NCBI GenBank assembly: GCA_902779165.1
Contig: CACZAN010000024.1
Span: forward strand, 19,152 to 83,151
DNA length: 64,000 nucleotides
Direction of reading: 5' to 3'
Source of the DNA: an uncultured Bacteroidales bacterium
Lineage (GTDB): Bacteria > Bacteroidota > Bacteroidia > Bacteroidales > Bacteroidaceae
Under the pieces are notes generated by a model. That model searched no databases and had not been told where the DNA came from. It saw nothing but the letters and a program-made list of their open reading frames with translations. Shown here piece after piece: positions 1-9,002 of the stretch; position 1 is the stretch's first letter, and every line of letters begins with the position of its first letter. Both the position numbers and the translations under genes were made by a program.

Positions 1-1
1 T

Positions 2-2791
2 CGCTCTAAGGATCCATGGGAAATAATGCTCGACAGGCTCATCTCGTCTGAACAGAAGGCTGATGCCTCAGATTCGGGCGAACATCGCGTCATGTACATC
101 ATCATGAGTGATGGTGAAAGCGTGGAGCTGCGCGAACAAAACCGCCTCAAGGACGGACGATGGGGAGCCGGAAAGATGTTGCCCTGGAACCGCTTTGTCA
201 CGGGCACAGAGCCTTTTATGGACCGTGCAGACCAGGCCGTGGTGGCTGACGTCCGTTTCCTGGGCATGAACCGTCTCACGGTGGGTGTCGTCCTCCCTCA
301 TCTTGTGGGTTCCGACCGTGTCTACACCGGCGAGCAGATGCCTTTCCGGCGAGTCAATATTGAACAGCAGAAGCCATATGTCATCATCGAACAGAAGCCT
401 GAAGGAGGCTTCCGCCTGCAGTCGAATGTGACCTTTAAGGACATGATGTCGCAGACCAGCGTCTATCACCGCGTGGACTCTATGCAGTACATCTATTTCC
501 CCATGAGCGATCATGAGCGTTCGGTGCTGATGGAGCTGCTTTCGGTTACAGATTTTCCGCCTGAAGCAGAGGAGAAGCTGCGGAAGCTGTTGCCCCTGCT
601 TGTGGGAACCACCGATATCCATAGTGATCTCATGCCCTTGGAACAGGAGATTCAGAGCCTTGATACTCAGAGCAAGACGCTTATCCGCCTCACACCCGAC
701 CCGACGACCCAGACGATGTTCGATGCTTACGTGATCGTGCGTCCGCTCTTGGGAGGACAGATGGCTCTCACCCCGGCACAGGGTGACCGCACTATCATCG
801 ACCAGAGCGAGAAAACGGGCCGTGTGCGTATTGATCGTGACTTCGAGACCGAGGGTCACAACCTCTCGGTTTTCCTCAATTTCTGCCAGCAGCACGACAT
901 CGAGCTGACTGAGAATCTGGGCGCGCACCTCTCCACTCCTCAGGTGCTGGATATTCTTGCTTTTGTCAGTTCACACTCGGAGATCTGCGGCATGGAATGG
1001 CCTGAAGGTGAGAAACTGCGCATGCGCCGTGCCAACAAGTCGTCTGATTGGGACATTGCCCTGCACCAGCGCGGTCGATGGTTCGAAATCGAAGGCGACG
1101 TGAAACTCGACGACAATTCCATCCTCACCGCCCAGCAACTGCTACAGGCCCTCGGAACCAGCCACGGAGGATACGTCCAGCTGCAGAACGGCGACTACCT
1201 CTGGCTCTCGGAGAGACTACGCAAACAGCTCGACACCTTGGAGAGCCTTACCACGGTCGAAAACGGGCGTCCCACGGTATCAAACCTCCAGACGTCCCTG
1301 CTCGGCGAGATTGTCAACGGAGAGATTATTATTCATCATGATGAAGAGTTTGAAGGGCTCAAGCAACGCATCGAAAAGGCCGAAAAGGTAGAGCCTGAGA
1401 TACCTCAAGGACTCGAAGCCACACTGCGTCCCTATCAGGTGGAGGGCTTCCAGTGGATGTCGCGTCTGTCGATGTGGGGCGCCGGAGGATGTCTGGCTGA
1501 CGATATGGGCCTGGGTAAGACCGTGCAGACCATAGCCTTCCTGCTGGATCAGGCCGAAAAGGGGCCGTCCCTGGTGGTGGCTCCTGCCAGCGTCGTACCC
1601 AACTGGCGCAACGAGATCCAGCGCTTTGCCCCTGGCCTCCATCCCTACGTCATCACGGATTATGTCAATCGTGAGAATATTGTGAATCAGGCCTCTGATG
1701 GCGACGTCATCCTCACCTCCTACGGGACGCTCGTTTCGCTGCATTTCTGCATGACCAGCAAGCAATGGAACATCGCCTGCCTTGACGAGGCTCATGTCAT
1801 CAAAAACCGGGGCACCAAGACCAGCATTGTCTGCATGCAGCTCCAAGCTGCCAGCCGCATCATCCTCACCGGTACTCCCGTACAGAACCACCTCGGTGAG
1901 CTCTGGAACCTCTTCCAGTTCATCAACCCCGGGCTCCTCAGTTCCTACGAGCAGTTCAACCAGAAATACATCATCCCTATCACCAACTTGCAGGATGACG
2001 AACGCCAACAGCAGCTGCAGGCACTCGTCTCGCCCTTTATGCTCCGCCGTACCAAGCAGGCGGTGGCCAAGGAACTGCCCGAGAAGACTGAAATCACCAT
2101 CAACGTGGAACTCACGGAGAACGAGATGGCGTTCTATGAGGTGGTGCGTCGCGAAGCAGAACAGCGCGTTATCGAGGAGGGCGAGAAGCTTAGTATCAAT
2201 GTATTGTCGGAACTCACCCGGCTGCGCCGCACGGCCTGCAGCGTGGAGCTCAATGACCCCACGTGGATAGAAGGGTCCAGCAAGGTCAACGCCTTCCTTG
2301 AACTTGTTCAGGCAATTGTCGAAGGAGGCCACAGTGTGCTGGTGTTCAGTCAGTTCACATCGTTCCTGCAGCTCGTGCAGCGCACGTTGAAGGAGAACCA
2401 TCTTCCATTCCTCTACCTCGACGGCGCCGTGCCCCTCAAACAGCGCGAACAGCTCGTACACGACTTCCAGAAAGGTAAGAGTCCCATCTTCCTCATCAGC
2501 CTCAAGGCCGGTGGAGTAGGGCTCAACCTCACTGCCGCCAACTACGTCATACATCTCGACCCCTGGTGGAATCCTGCTATCGAACAGCAGGCTACAGACC
2601 GAGCTTATCGAATCGGACAGACGCAGGCCGTCACTGTCTATCACCTCATTTCGAGACATACAATCGAGGAAAAGATCCTGCGCCTGCACGAGAGCAAAAG
2701 AGCACTTTCCGACTCAATCCTCGAAGGAGCCGAAAACAACTTCAAACTTACAGCTAAAGATCTGCTTGAAATGCTGTCAAATAAATGGTAG
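2..2791 (+). CDS. SNF2-family DNA helicase/ATPase (5' end cut by window edge)
   Basis: Swi2/Snf2-type double-stranded DNA translocase, likely remodelling protein-DNA complexes. The frame is open to base 2 without a stop (reads RSKDPWEI before the first ATG at 26), so the gene very probably begins outside the window and the 921-codon ATG reading is only its visible part. Numbering from that ATG, the ATP site DDMGLGKT is near residue 495, the DEAH box (LDEAH) near 587, LTGTPVQN follows, and the C-terminal helicase lobe ends with GGVGLNL, the DPWWNP segment and the motif VI arginines (DRAYRIGQ, about 855-865). The N-terminal half matches no domain I can name. It overlaps the possible upstream trmD start by 7 bases, suggesting co-transcription. 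Confidence 0.93.
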   Translation, partial: RSKDPWEIMLDRLISSEQKADASDSGEHRVMYIIMSDGESVELREQNRLKDGRWGAGKMLPWNRFVTGTEPFMDRADQAVVADVRFLGMNRLTVGVVLPHLVGSDRVYTGEQMPFRRVNIEQQKPYVIIEQKPEGGFRLQSNVTFKDMMSQTSVYHRVDSMQYIYFPMSDHERSVLMELLSVTDFPPEAEEKLRKLLPLLVGTTDIHSDLMPLEQEIQSLDTQSKTLIRLTPDPTTQTMFDAYVIVRPLLGGQMALTPAQGDRTIIDQSEKTGRVRIDRDFETEGHNLSVFLNFCQQHDIELTENLGAHLSTPQVLDILAFVSSHSEICGMEWPEGEKLRMRRANKSSDWDIALHQRGRWFEIEGDVKLDDNSILTAQQLLQALGTSHGGYVQLQNGDYLWLSERLRKQLDTLESLTTVENGRPTVSNLQTSLLGEIVNGEIIIHHDEEFEGLKQRIEKAEKVEPEIPQGLEATLRPYQVEGFQWMSRLSMWGAGGCLADDMGLGKTVQTIAFLLDQAEKGPSLVVAPASVVPNWRNEIQRFAPGLHPYVITDYVNRENIVNQASDGDVILTSYGTLVSLHFCMTSKQWNIACLDEAHVIKNRGTKTSIVCMQLQAASRIILTGTPVQNHLGELWNLFQFINPGLLSSYEQFNQKYIIPITNLQDDERQQQLQALVSPFMLRRTKQAVAKELPEKTEITINVELTENEMAFYEVVRREAEQRVIEEGEKLSINVLSELTRLRRTACSVELNDPTWIEGSSKVNAFLELVQAIVEGGHSVLVFSQFTSFLQLVQRTLKENHLPFLYLDGAVPLKQREQLVHDFQKGKSPIFLISLKAGGVGLNLTAANYVIHLDPWWNPAIEQQATDRAYRIGQTQAVTVYHLISRHTIEEKILRLHESKRALSDSILEGAENNFKLTAKDLLEMLSNKW

Positions 2792-2793
2792 CC

Positions 2794-3477
2794 ATGAGAA
2801 TAGACATCATCACTGTACTCCCGCAACTTATCGAGGGATTTCTCGGAGAGAGCATCATCGGACGAGCCCAGAAGCGAGGACTCGTGGAGATACACCTGCA
2901 CAACCTCCGCGACTACGCCGTGCGGAAAGATCGTCGTATTGACGACTATCCTTTCGGAGGATTTGCGGGAATGGTCATGCAGTGCGAACCCATCGATCGC
3001 TGCATCAGTGCCCTCACGGCCGAGCGCCACTATGACCAGATTATTTTCACCACCCCCGACGGCGAACAGTTCTCACAGCCTATGGCCAACGAGCTGTCGC
3101 TCTGCGAAAACATCATTATCCTCTGCGGACACTATAAAGGCATCGATTATCGCATACGCGAACATTTGATAACCAAGGAAGTAAGCATTGGGGACTATGT
3201 CCTCACCGGGGGCGAACTGGCAGCTGCCGTCATGGCAGACGCCATCGTACGTATTCTTCCTGGGGCTATCGGCGACGAACAGAGTGCCCTCTCAGATTCT
3301 TTCCAGGACAACCTTCTTGCAGCGCCCGTTTACACCCGGCCGGCTGAATATCGCGGATGGAAAGTGCCTGATGTGCTCCTTTCCGGACACGAGGCGCGCA
3401 TCAAAGAATGGGAACTACAGCAGAGTCTGGAACGAACACAGAGGTTGCGACCAGACTTGTTGAAGCCGAAAGATTGA
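2794..3477 (+). CDS. trmD: tRNA (guanine-37-N1)-methyltransferase TrmD
   Basis: Transfers a methyl group from S-adenosylmethionine to N1 of G37 next to the anticodon, preventing +1 frameshifting. The 227-residue product has the usual length and family landmarks: [12 protein letters not shown] at the N-terminus, [26 protein letters not shown], and the SAM-binding trefoil-knot loop [13 protein letters not shown] near residue 130. I chose ATG 2794 because family members begin with MRIDIIT; ATG 2785 would add only MVA and overlap the SNF2 stop codon. It is not next to rpsP/rimM as in many bacteria; rpsP lies 30 kb away. Confidence 0.96.
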   Translation: MRIDIITVLPQLIEGFLGESIIGRAQKRGLVEIHLHNLRDYAVRKDRRIDDYPFGGFAGMVMQCEPIDRCISALTAERHYDQIIFTTPDGEQFSQPMANELSLCENIIILCGHYKGIDYRIREHLITKEVSIGDYVLTGGELAAAVMADAIVRILPGAIGDEQSALSDSFQDNLLAAPVYTRPAEYRGWKVPDVLLSGHEARIKEWELQQSLERTQRLRPDLLKPKD

Positions 3478-3576
3478 AGAGTTTAAAAGTTTAAAGGTTT
3501 AAGGGGGTTAAGGGTTATGAGGATGAAATGTTAAAAAATGCCAAGGAATGAGGAGATATTCAATTTTCACCCTTTA

Positions 3577-3612
3577 TTTTGCGCCATGCATCTGAAAAAC
3601 TCCCTATCTTTG
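3577..3612 (+). promoter_or_regulatory. Possible Bacteroidetes promoter for the zeta-toxin gene pair
   Basis: A -7 type element TATCTTTG at 3605-3612 lies 23 bases before the toxin start. The nearest -33 candidate is TTTTG at 3577-3581, a spacing of 23, a little wider than the 19-21 seen at the other promoters in this window, so the -33 assignment is weak. Confidence 0.45.
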
Positions 3613-3635
3613 CCCCGAACTAAGTATAAAACCCT

Positions 3636-4241
3636 ATGGCAGAGCAAAAAAAACGCAACCTTTATGTCATCGCAGGATGCAACGGAGCTGGCAAGACTAC
3701 AGCTTCCTTCACCGTCCTGCCTGAGATGTTAGACTGCCGCGAATTCGTCAACGCCGATGAAATCGCCAAGGGACTCTCGCCCTTCAACCCCGAAGGCGTG
3801 GCTATTCAGGCAGGACGACTCATGATAGATCGCATCATTCACCTCCTCAAGGAAGGAGAGACTTTCGCCTTCGAGACCACGCTGGCCACGCGCTCTTACA
3901 TAAAGCTCATCCAGCAGGCACAGAAACGAGGCTACTTCGTCACCCTCCTCTTCTTCTCGCTGTCGTCGCCGGAGCAGGCCGTAGCACGAGTGGCCAAGCG
4001 CGTCAGTCAGGGAGGCCACAATATCCCCCTCGAAGTTATCCATCGCCGCTTCCATGCCGGACTGCAGAACCTCTTCCAGCTCTATATCCCCGTGGTTGAC
4101 TACTGGGCTCTCTATGATAACTCCACCGTTCCTTCAGCCAAGATTGCATGTGGGTGGAAGGATCAGCGAGTTAACGTCGTGGACGAGACACGATACATCG
4201 ATTTATCTGCAACCTATAAAATCCCCGAAAGTCATGAATGA
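3636..4241 (+). CDS. Zeta-toxin-like P-loop kinase
   Basis: A 201-residue zeta-toxin/PezT-like P-loop protein. Characterised zeta toxins phosphorylate UDP-N-acetylglucosamine and block cell-wall synthesis; that activity is inferred here. Seen in the sequence: Walker A GCNGAGKTT at residues 14-22, the NADEIAKGLSP segment at 39-49 that fits the zeta substrate region, and FAFETTLATRSY, a family hallmark. At 201 residues it is shorter than PezT (about 250). No antitoxin lies upstream. A 51-codon gene overlaps its 3' end by 8 bases and is the likely partner. Its own promoter-like element and a hairpin after the pair make it a stand-alone two-gene unit between trmD and ftsY. It could instead be a solitary housekeeping kinase of the same fold. 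Confidence 0.82.
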   Translation: MAEQKKRNLYVIAGCNGAGKTTASFTVLPEMLDCREFVNADEIAKGLSPFNPEGVAIQAGRLMIDRIIHLLKEGETFAFETTLATRSYIKLIQQAQKRGYFVTLLFFSLSSPEQAVARVAKRVSQGGHNIPLEVIHRRFHAGLQNLFQLYIPVVDYWALYDNSTVPSAKIACGWKDQRVNVVDETRYIDLSATYKIPESHE

Positions 4242-4389
4242 AAGAGAAGTAATCGAAATGCAACGCAAGATTGATCGGGGAATTCTTCTGGCGCAGCAGA
4301 AACTCGTTGAACGTTCACGCCTGTTACACTACACCCTTGTTGTAGCCCGCGGAGGACAAGTCGTCGAAGTGCAACCCGACGAACTCTGA
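4234..4389 (+). CDS. 51-residue protein overlapping the zeta-like kinase; candidate antitoxin
   Basis: The ATG at 4234 lies inside the 3' end of the kinase gene in another frame, giving translational coupling by an 8-base overlap. The peptide begins MNEREVIEMQRKIDRG, has a charged, probably helical first half (IDRGILLAQQKLVERSR), and then a strand-like segment YTLVVARGGQVVEVQ. I do not recognise a named family. Its position and coupling fit a small antitoxin or regulatory partner. In classical epsilon/zeta systems the antitoxin gene precedes the toxin, so this order would be reversed. The antitoxin role is inference from context only. Confidence 0.6.
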   Translation: MNEREVIEMQRKIDRGILLAQQKLVERSRLLHYTLVVARGGQVVEVQPDEL

Positions 4390-4489
4390 TTGAAGCGTTT
4401 ACCGACAAACCCAGTTCGGAGTGCTGCTTGGCGCATCCTTTTCGAAGTGTTGCTCGGTGGCATCTGACCGTTTTTCCGACACCTAAAGT

Positions 4490-4528
4490 GACTCAGTGGC
4501 TCAATAACAAGTCACTGAGTCGCATTTT
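4490..4528 (+). terminator. Probable rho-independent terminator after the toxin pair
   Basis: Perfect 9-bp stem GACTCAGTG (4490-4498) with CACTGAGTC (4513-4521), a 14-base loop, then GCATTTTT. The stem is convincing; the T run is short and offset by three bases, so termination strength is uncertain. Confidence 0.5.
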
Positions 4529-4582
4529 TGGTCGAAAGGAGGTCGCTTTGGTGGATGTGAGGCCGTGGACCGTTAGACATAA

Positions 4583-4692
4583 GGTCGTAGGTGGCGATTC
4601 GTTAGGCCGTAGGCGGCGATACGTTAGGTCGTAGGCGGCGATACGTTAGGTCGTAGGCGGCGATACGTTAGGTCGTAGGCGGCAGAATATAA
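4583..4692. repeat. 22-bp tandem repeat array 1 (five units)
   Basis: Five head-to-tail units of exactly 22 bp at 4583, 4605, 4627, 4649 and 4671. Units 3 and 4 are identical, unit 2 differs by one base, unit 1 by two, and unit 5 is diverged in its second half; a partial sixth (GGTCGTAA) follows. The unit starts GGTCGTAGGCGGCGATACG and contains the inverted pair CGTA/TACG around an 8-base centre. No spacer sequences are present. Confidence 0.95.
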
Positions 4693-4820
4693 GGTCGTAA
4701 ACACCCTTGCGACCTAATATATTTAGGTCCTCAAAAATATGCAAGATGGGTCACGAAGATTGCAGATAAATGTTAAGATGCTTAAATCAGTCTAAAACCA
4801 CCCTTAAACTATTGGTCAAA

Positions 4821-4852
4821 TTTGGTGGTTTCGAAAAAAAGTCGTACTTTTG
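4821..4852 (+). promoter_or_regulatory. ftsY promoter (Bacteroidetes type)
   Basis: TTTG at 4821-4824, 20 bases, then TACTTTTG at 4845-4852. This fits the Bacteroidetes primary sigma consensus and implies transcription starting near 4858. It rules out the upstream TTG at 4850 as the ftsY start, because that codon lies inside the -7 element. Confidence 0.85.
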
Positions 4853-4873
4853 CACCGCAAAAATGAAATGAAT

Positions 4874-5839
4874 ATGGGATTCCTGAATTTCTTCTCCCGC
4901 AACAAGGAGCAACAGAAAGAGACGCTGGACCGCGGTCTCGAGAAAACCAAAGAGAGTTTCTTTGGTAAGCTGGCACGTGCCGTGGCTGGCAAGAGCAAGG
5001 TGGACGACGATGTGCTCGACGACCTCGAAGAGGTGCTTGTTACCTCCGACGTGGGCGTGGACACCACATTGAATATCATCCGTCGGATAGAAGAGCGCGT
5101 AGCACGCGACAAGTATGTGAGCACCAGTGAACTTCAGGCCATCCTCCGCGAAGAGATTGCAGCCCTGCTGACTGAGAACAACACCGGCGACACCGAAGGC
5201 TACCAGCTGCCCGAGGGCAAGCGCCCGTATGTCATTATGGTCGTGGGAGTCAACGGCGTAGGCAAGACCACCACCATTGGAAAACTCGCATGGCAGTTCA
5301 AGCAAGCGGGGCTGAAGGTGATGCTCGGCGCTGCCGACACGTTCCGTGCTGCCGCCGTGGAGCAGATCGTCATCTGGGGCCAACGCGTGGGAGTGCCCGT
5401 GGTGAAGCAGCAGATGGGCGCCGACCCTGCCAGCGTGGCTTTCGACACCCTCAGCAGTGCTGTTGCCAACGACGTCGACGTCGTACTCATCGACACCGCA
5501 GGGCGACTGCATAATAAGAAAGGCCTGATGGACGAGCTCTCGAAGATCAAGCGCGTGATGCAGAAGGTGGTGCCCGAGGCCCCGCACGATGTGATGCTGG
5601 TGCTCGACGGCAGCACGGGGCAGAACGCCTTCGAACAGGCTCGCCAGTTCACAGCTGCCACCGACGTCACCTCCATGGCTATCACCAAGCTCGATGGCAC
5701 GGCAAAGGGTGGGGTAGTGCTCGGCATCTCAGACCAGTTCAAGATTCCCGTCCGCTATATCGGACTCGGTGAAGGCATGGAAGATCTGCAGCCCTTCAAC
5801 CGCCGCGATTTCGTAAATAGCTTGTTCGGGGAGAAATAG
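4874..5839 (+). CDS. ftsY: Signal recognition particle receptor FtsY
   Basis: SRP-receptor GTPase that docks ribosome-nascent-chain complexes at the inner membrane. The 321-residue protein has the NG domain: G1 loop GVNGVGKTTT near residue 125, the ADTFRAAA segment, DTAGR near 206, and TKLDGTAKGG near 272. The N-terminal A domain is short, as is usual in Bacteroidetes, and starts MGFLNFFSRNKEQQKE. I chose ATG 4874 because homologs begin MGLF/MGFL and the promoter overlaps any earlier start; ATG 4868 (MNMGF) is the alternative. rimO follows after 65 bases. Confidence 0.96.
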   Translation: MGFLNFFSRNKEQQKETLDRGLEKTKESFFGKLARAVAGKSKVDDDVLDDLEEVLVTSDVGVDTTLNIIRRIEERVARDKYVSTSELQAILREEIAALLTENNTGDTEGYQLPEGKRPYVIMVVGVNGVGKTTTIGKLAWQFKQAGLKVMLGAADTFRAAAVEQIVIWGQRVGVPVVKQQMGADPASVAFDTLSSAVANDVDVVLIDTAGRLHNKKGLMDELSKIKRVMQKVVPEAPHDVMLVLDGSTGQNAFEQARQFTAATDVTSMAITKLDGTAKGGVVLGISDQFKIPVRYIGLGEGMEDLQPFNRRDFVNSLFGEK

Positions 5840-5904
5840 CCCCGCCCATCATCCTCCCTTTGAAGAAGAGGTGGTTGCCATCAAGAACAATATGATAAGT
5901 TAGT

Positions 5905-7368
5905 ATGACTCATTCCCCTAAAACAGTAAGACATTCTTCTCCCTCCAGAAAAGGAAGGGCAGGGAGTGGGTCTTCTATCGACATCCTCACTATGGGCTGT
6001 TCCAAGAACTTGGTGGACAGCGAGCGCCTGATGGCCCAGCTGCACCACGCCGGCTATCGGGTGCAGCACGACCCTGAAGTTTGTGAGGGAGACATCTGCA
6101 TCATCAACACCTGCGGTTTCATCGGCGACGCCAAGGAGGAAAGCATCAATATGATACTCCAGCAGGGACTGCGAAAGCAACTTCTGTCAAATACCCCGGC
6201 TCCAGCCCCCTCTTCGACGAGCCCTGTTGCTGGCGGTTCGTCCGCCAGCCCCCTCCGCCCCCTCCGCCGTCTCTACGTCATGGGGTGCCTCTCTCAGCGC
6301 TACCTCGAAGAGCTGCAGGCCGAAATCCCCGAAGTCGACGGCTGGTACGGCAAGTTCGACTGGCCTCGTCTGCTGGCTGACCTCGGCCACGCCTGGGACG
6401 ACGCCCTCACCCCCGGCCGCCTGCTCACCACCCCATCGCACTACGCCTATGTGAAGATCTCTGAGGGCTGCGACCGCCGCTGCTCCTACTGCGCCATCCC
6501 CCTCATCACCGGCCGTCACCAGAGCCGTCCGATGGAGGAAATACTCGATGAGGTGCGGCAGCTCGTGAAGCAGGGCGTAAAGGAGTTCAACATCATAGCC
6601 CAGGAACTCACTTATTACGGCATCGACCTTTACCACCGTCGTGCCATTGCCGAGCTCGTCGACCGCATGGCCAACATCGAAGGAGTATGCTGGATACGCC
6701 TGCACTACGGCTATCCCACAGACTTCCCTTGGGAGCTCTTGCAGGTGATGAACCGTCATGAGAACGTATGTCGCTACCTCGACATCGCACTGCAGCACAT
6801 CGCCGACCCCGTGCTCACCGCCATGCGCCGCCACATAACACGTCAGCAGACCTATGACTTCGTGGAACGCCTTCGTAACGAGGTGCCCGGAATCCACCTG
6901 CGTACCACCTTGATGGTCGGCCATCCAGGTGAGACGGAGGAAGCTTTCCAGGAGTTGCTCGACTTCACCCGTTGGGCTCGCTTCGAACGGATGGGCGCCT
7001 TTGCCTACAGCGAGGAAGAGGGCACTCATAGTGCTACTGCCTACTCCGACGACATCCCCGACGAGGTCAAGCAGGCCCGTCTGTCGAAACTCATGCGCAT
7101 CCAACAACGCATCTCCAACGAGGTTCAGGAAGCTAAGGTCGGCACCCTGCAACGTGTTATCATCGACCGCACAGAAGGTGATTACTACGTCGGACGCACT
7201 CAGTACGACTCTCCGGAAGTGGATCCCGAAGTGCTCATCCCCATCCAGGTCGAGGAGGGCACCTCTGAGGGTCAGACCCTCGGCGCCTCCCTCACCATAG
7301 GTCGCTTCTATGATGTCCGCATTACCTCGGCCGATGACTTCGACCTCTACGCTACACCCATCCGATAA
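5905..7368 (+). CDS. rimO: Ribosomal protein S12 methylthiotransferase RimO
   Basis: Radical-SAM enzyme that adds a methylthio group to an aspartate of ribosomal protein S12. The N-terminal cluster-binding cysteines are in MGCSKN (C32), INTCGF and VMGCLSQR; the radical SAM motif is C189-x3-C193-x2-C196 (CDRRCSYC); a TRAM-like domain closes the protein. At 487 residues it is about 50 longer than usual. Two low-complexity additions explain this: an N-terminal leader (residues about 11-24) encoded by a C/G-rich palindromic repeat, and an Ala/Pro/Ser insertion near residues 95-118 before LYVMGC, whose DNA includes the hairpin CTGGCGG-TTCGT-CCGCCAG. Catalytic residues are intact, so it should be functional. 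No in-frame start lies closer to the conserved region than ATG 5905. Confidence 0.95.
   Translation: MTHSPKTVRHSSPSRKGRAGSGSSIDILTMGCSKNLVDSERLMAQLHHAGYRVQHDPEVCEGDICIINTCGFIGDAKEESINMILQQGLRKQLLSNTPAPAPSSTSPVAGGSSASPLRPLRRLYVMGCLSQRYLEELQAEIPEVDGWYGKFDWPRLLADLGHAWDDALTPGRLLTTPSHYAYVKISEGCDRRCSYCAIPLITGRHQSRPMEEILDEVRQLVKQGVKEFNIIAQELTYYGIDLYHRRAIAELVDRMANIEGVCWIRLHYGYPTDFPWELLQVMNRHENVCRYLDIALQHIADPVLTAMRRHITRQQTYDFVERLRNEVPGIHLRTTLMVGHPGETEEAFQELLDFTRWARFERMGAFAYSEEEGTHSATAYSDDIPDEVKQARLSKLMRIQQRISNEVQEAKVGTLQRVIIDRTEGDYYVGRTQYDSPEVDPEVLIPIQVEEGTSEGQTLGASLTIGRFYDVRITSADDFDLYATPIR
5936..5974 (-). repeat. AGACCCA-type palindromic element inside rimO
   Basis: Read on the minus strand it starts AAGACCCACTCCCTGCCC, then CTTCCTTTTCTGGAGGG. 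The same layout occurs at 31491-31535 and at 44283-44336. Here the element is translated in rimO as SPSRKGRAGSGSS. Confidence 0.65.
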
Positions 7369-7394
7369 TTCAAATATAATAAATATATAACTGA

Positions 7395-7682
7395 ATGAAT
7401 CATAAAGAATTCATATCCGCCCTATCTCAGCAGACGGGTCTCACGGCAAAGCGCACACAGAGCATGGTCAGCAACTTGCTGGCCGAACTCACCGCACGCT
7501 TTGAGGAGGGCGATGCCCTACAAGTCCAGAACTTCGGCACTTTCGAGGTAAAGAAGAAAATGGAACGTATCATCGTCAATCCCTCTGGAGGACAACGCAT
7601 GCTGGTGCCCCCAAAACTCGCACTGGTCTTCAAACCGAGTGTTAACTTTAAAGAAAACATTCAGGAAGGAGGTGAACAGTAG
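7395..7682 (+). CDS. HU-family DNA-binding protein
   Basis: A 95-residue histone-like protein of normal HU/IHF length that bends DNA as a dimer. Seen: N-terminal helices with LTAKRTQSMVSNLLAEL, then the family signature VQNFGTFEVKKK, a beta arm carrying INPSG-like IVNPSGGQRM, and FKPSVNFKE at the end. It sits 26 bases after rimO and 2 bases before a second, much larger HU-type gene, so the two are probably co-translated and may pair. GGAGG at 7669-7673, inside its 3' end, could serve the next gene. Confidence 0.92.
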   Translation: MNHKEFISALSQQTGLTAKRTQSMVSNLLAELTARFEEGDALQVQNFGTFEVKKKMERIIVNPSGGQRMLVPPKLALVFKPSVNFKENIQEGGEQ

Positions 7683-7684
7683 CC

Positions 7685-8974
7685 GTGGATGCAAGATTCT
7701 CAATCATGGATTTGGCTCAGGCTATGGTGCGCCGTGCCAATGTCCCCTATGCAGATGCTGCAGCTTTCGTCCGTCAATTCTTCGAGACCATACAGGAAGC
7801 CTTGCTGCGTGATAAGATTGTCAAAGTACGTGGCTTCGGCACCTTCAAACTTATCAGCGTGGAGCCTCGGGAGAGTATCAGCGTAGCCGACGGTAGGCGC
7901 ATCCAGATTGCAGGCCACACCAAGGTCTCTTTCACACCCGATGCCGTTCTCCGCGATGCAGTAAACAAGCCCTTTGCAGAGTTCGAAACCGTTATACTTA
8001 GCGACAATCTCGACATCAATACTTTAGAAGCTCTGGATGCAGAGGTTCCTGCAGAAGAAGTCCCTGCAGAAGGAGTTTCTGTAGAAGAGGTTCTTTCAGA
8101 AGAAGTTTCTGTTCCAGTTGAAGTACTTCCGTCAGAAGAGGAACCGATAGTTCCAGAGGAAAAGGTTGAAGTTGAAGAAACCGTTGCTCCTGGTCCTGTG
8201 GAAGAACTTGTTGTTTCTCTGGATGAGGAGGAAACTGCTGATCCCATAGAAGGGGAAAAAGAGATTGAAACTTCTGAAGAAGAGGAAGAAGAATCCCCGA
8301 CTCCTGAACCAAAGGAAGGGTCCCCAGCCAAAACAGAAGAGCCCGTGGCTGTGAAAGTGGTTGAACCCGTTCCTGTAGTGGTGGTTGAGCCAGTCCCTAC
8401 AGGAGAATCTGACAAGGCTGAGAACGGAACCGAAGTGCCGGTGACTCCCTTGAGGAGCGAGACATCTCGCTCCTGTAGCTTCTGGCGCTGTTTCCTCGCT
8501 TTCTTCCTGGCATTGCTGCTCTTTATCGCGGGCTATTGTGTAGGTTATCTGCGGCCCGTTGAGCTGCCCTTCCTAACCGGACAGACCGAGCCAACAGTTT
8601 CCGGGCAGGCGCCTGCAAAACAGCCTTCGGCAAAACAACAGTCGGCAAGGAAGCCTGTTCCTGTTGCGTCCTCAGCCGCCAAAGACTCCATAGCGGCCAA
8701 GGCTGATTCCACAGTTGCTGCTAAGCCTGTCGATCCCGCTAAGGCTCCCTCCGAGACGCTCGCTTATCCGCAGGTCGAAGGAGGACAATACTGGATTATT
8801 GGAATCAAGGGCACCGAGATTATGAAACCCGGACGGACCCTCCTCAACTTCTCATTGAAATATTATAAGAGCAAGGACTTCGTAGAGTACATCTGTGTGA
8901 TGAACGATATTAAGAACCCAGATATCGTTCCTATCAACAAAGAACTCAAGATTCCTGAACTCCAGAAAAAATAA
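7685..8974 (+). CDS. HU-type domain fused to acidic linker, membrane segment and LysM-like domain
   Basis: A 429-residue composite protein. Residues 1-95 are an HU/IHF-like DNA-binding domain (VRGFGTFKLISVEPRES). Residues about 100-255 form a Glu/Val/Pro-rich, repeat-like acidic linker. A hydrophobic segment near 262-290 (FLAFFLALLLFIAGYCVGYL) should cross the inner membrane. An Ala/Lys/Pro linker leads to a C-terminal LysM-like domain near 355-429 (SLKYYKSKDFVEYICVMN, ending LKIPEL). The layout suggests a DNA-binding cytoplasmic head and a peptidoglycan-binding periplasmic tail, that is, a tether between nucleoid and wall; this role is inference. GTG 7685 is preferred over ATG 7706 because the FSIMDLA residues align with the start of HU domains and GGAGG lies 11 bases upstream. 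Confidence 0.85.
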   Translation: MDARFSIMDLAQAMVRRANVPYADAAAFVRQFFETIQEALLRDKIVKVRGFGTFKLISVEPRESISVADGRRIQIAGHTKVSFTPDAVLRDAVNKPFAEFETVILSDNLDINTLEALDAEVPAEEVPAEGVSVEEVLSEEVSVPVEVLPSEEEPIVPEEKVEVEETVAPGPVEELVVSLDEEETADPIEGEKEIETSEEEEEESPTPEPKEGSPAKTEEPVAVKVVEPVPVVVVEPVPTGESDKAENGTEVPVTPLRSETSRSCSFWRCFLAFFLALLLFIAGYCVGYLRPVELPFLTGQTEPTVSGQAPAKQPSAKQQSARKPVPVASSAAKDSIAAKADSTVAAKPVDPAKAPSETLAYPQVEGGQYWIIGIKGTEIMKPGRTLLNFSLKYYKSKDFVEYICVMNDIKNPDIVPINKELKIPELQKK

Positions 8975-9002
8975 CGTTAACTCTAAAAAATATACAACAA
9001 AA

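Larger units (their letters stand above)
4390..4873. other. Intergenic region: hairpin, 22-bp tandem array, ftsY promoter
   Basis: This 484-base stretch holds no gene I can support. It carries a loose direct repeat (copies starting TTCGGAGTG near 4415 and TTCGAAGTG at 4441), a hairpin at 4490-4521, the 22-bp array at 4583-4692, an inverted copy of the GGTCG motif just after the array (GCGACCTAA near 4709), and the ftsY promoter at 4821-4852. Confidence 0.75.

Noticed and set aside
1280-2689. 469-codon minus-strand frame opposite the SNF2 gene
   Set aside because: The plus strand has all helicase motifs; the antisense frame is a codon-bias artefact.
4428-4634. 68-codon frame running into array 1
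   Set aside because: It runs through a hairpin and tandem repeats; the peptide has no protein-like pattern.
4850-4873. TTG 4850 as ftsY start
   Set aside because: It lies within the -7 promoter element, so the mRNA would not contain it.
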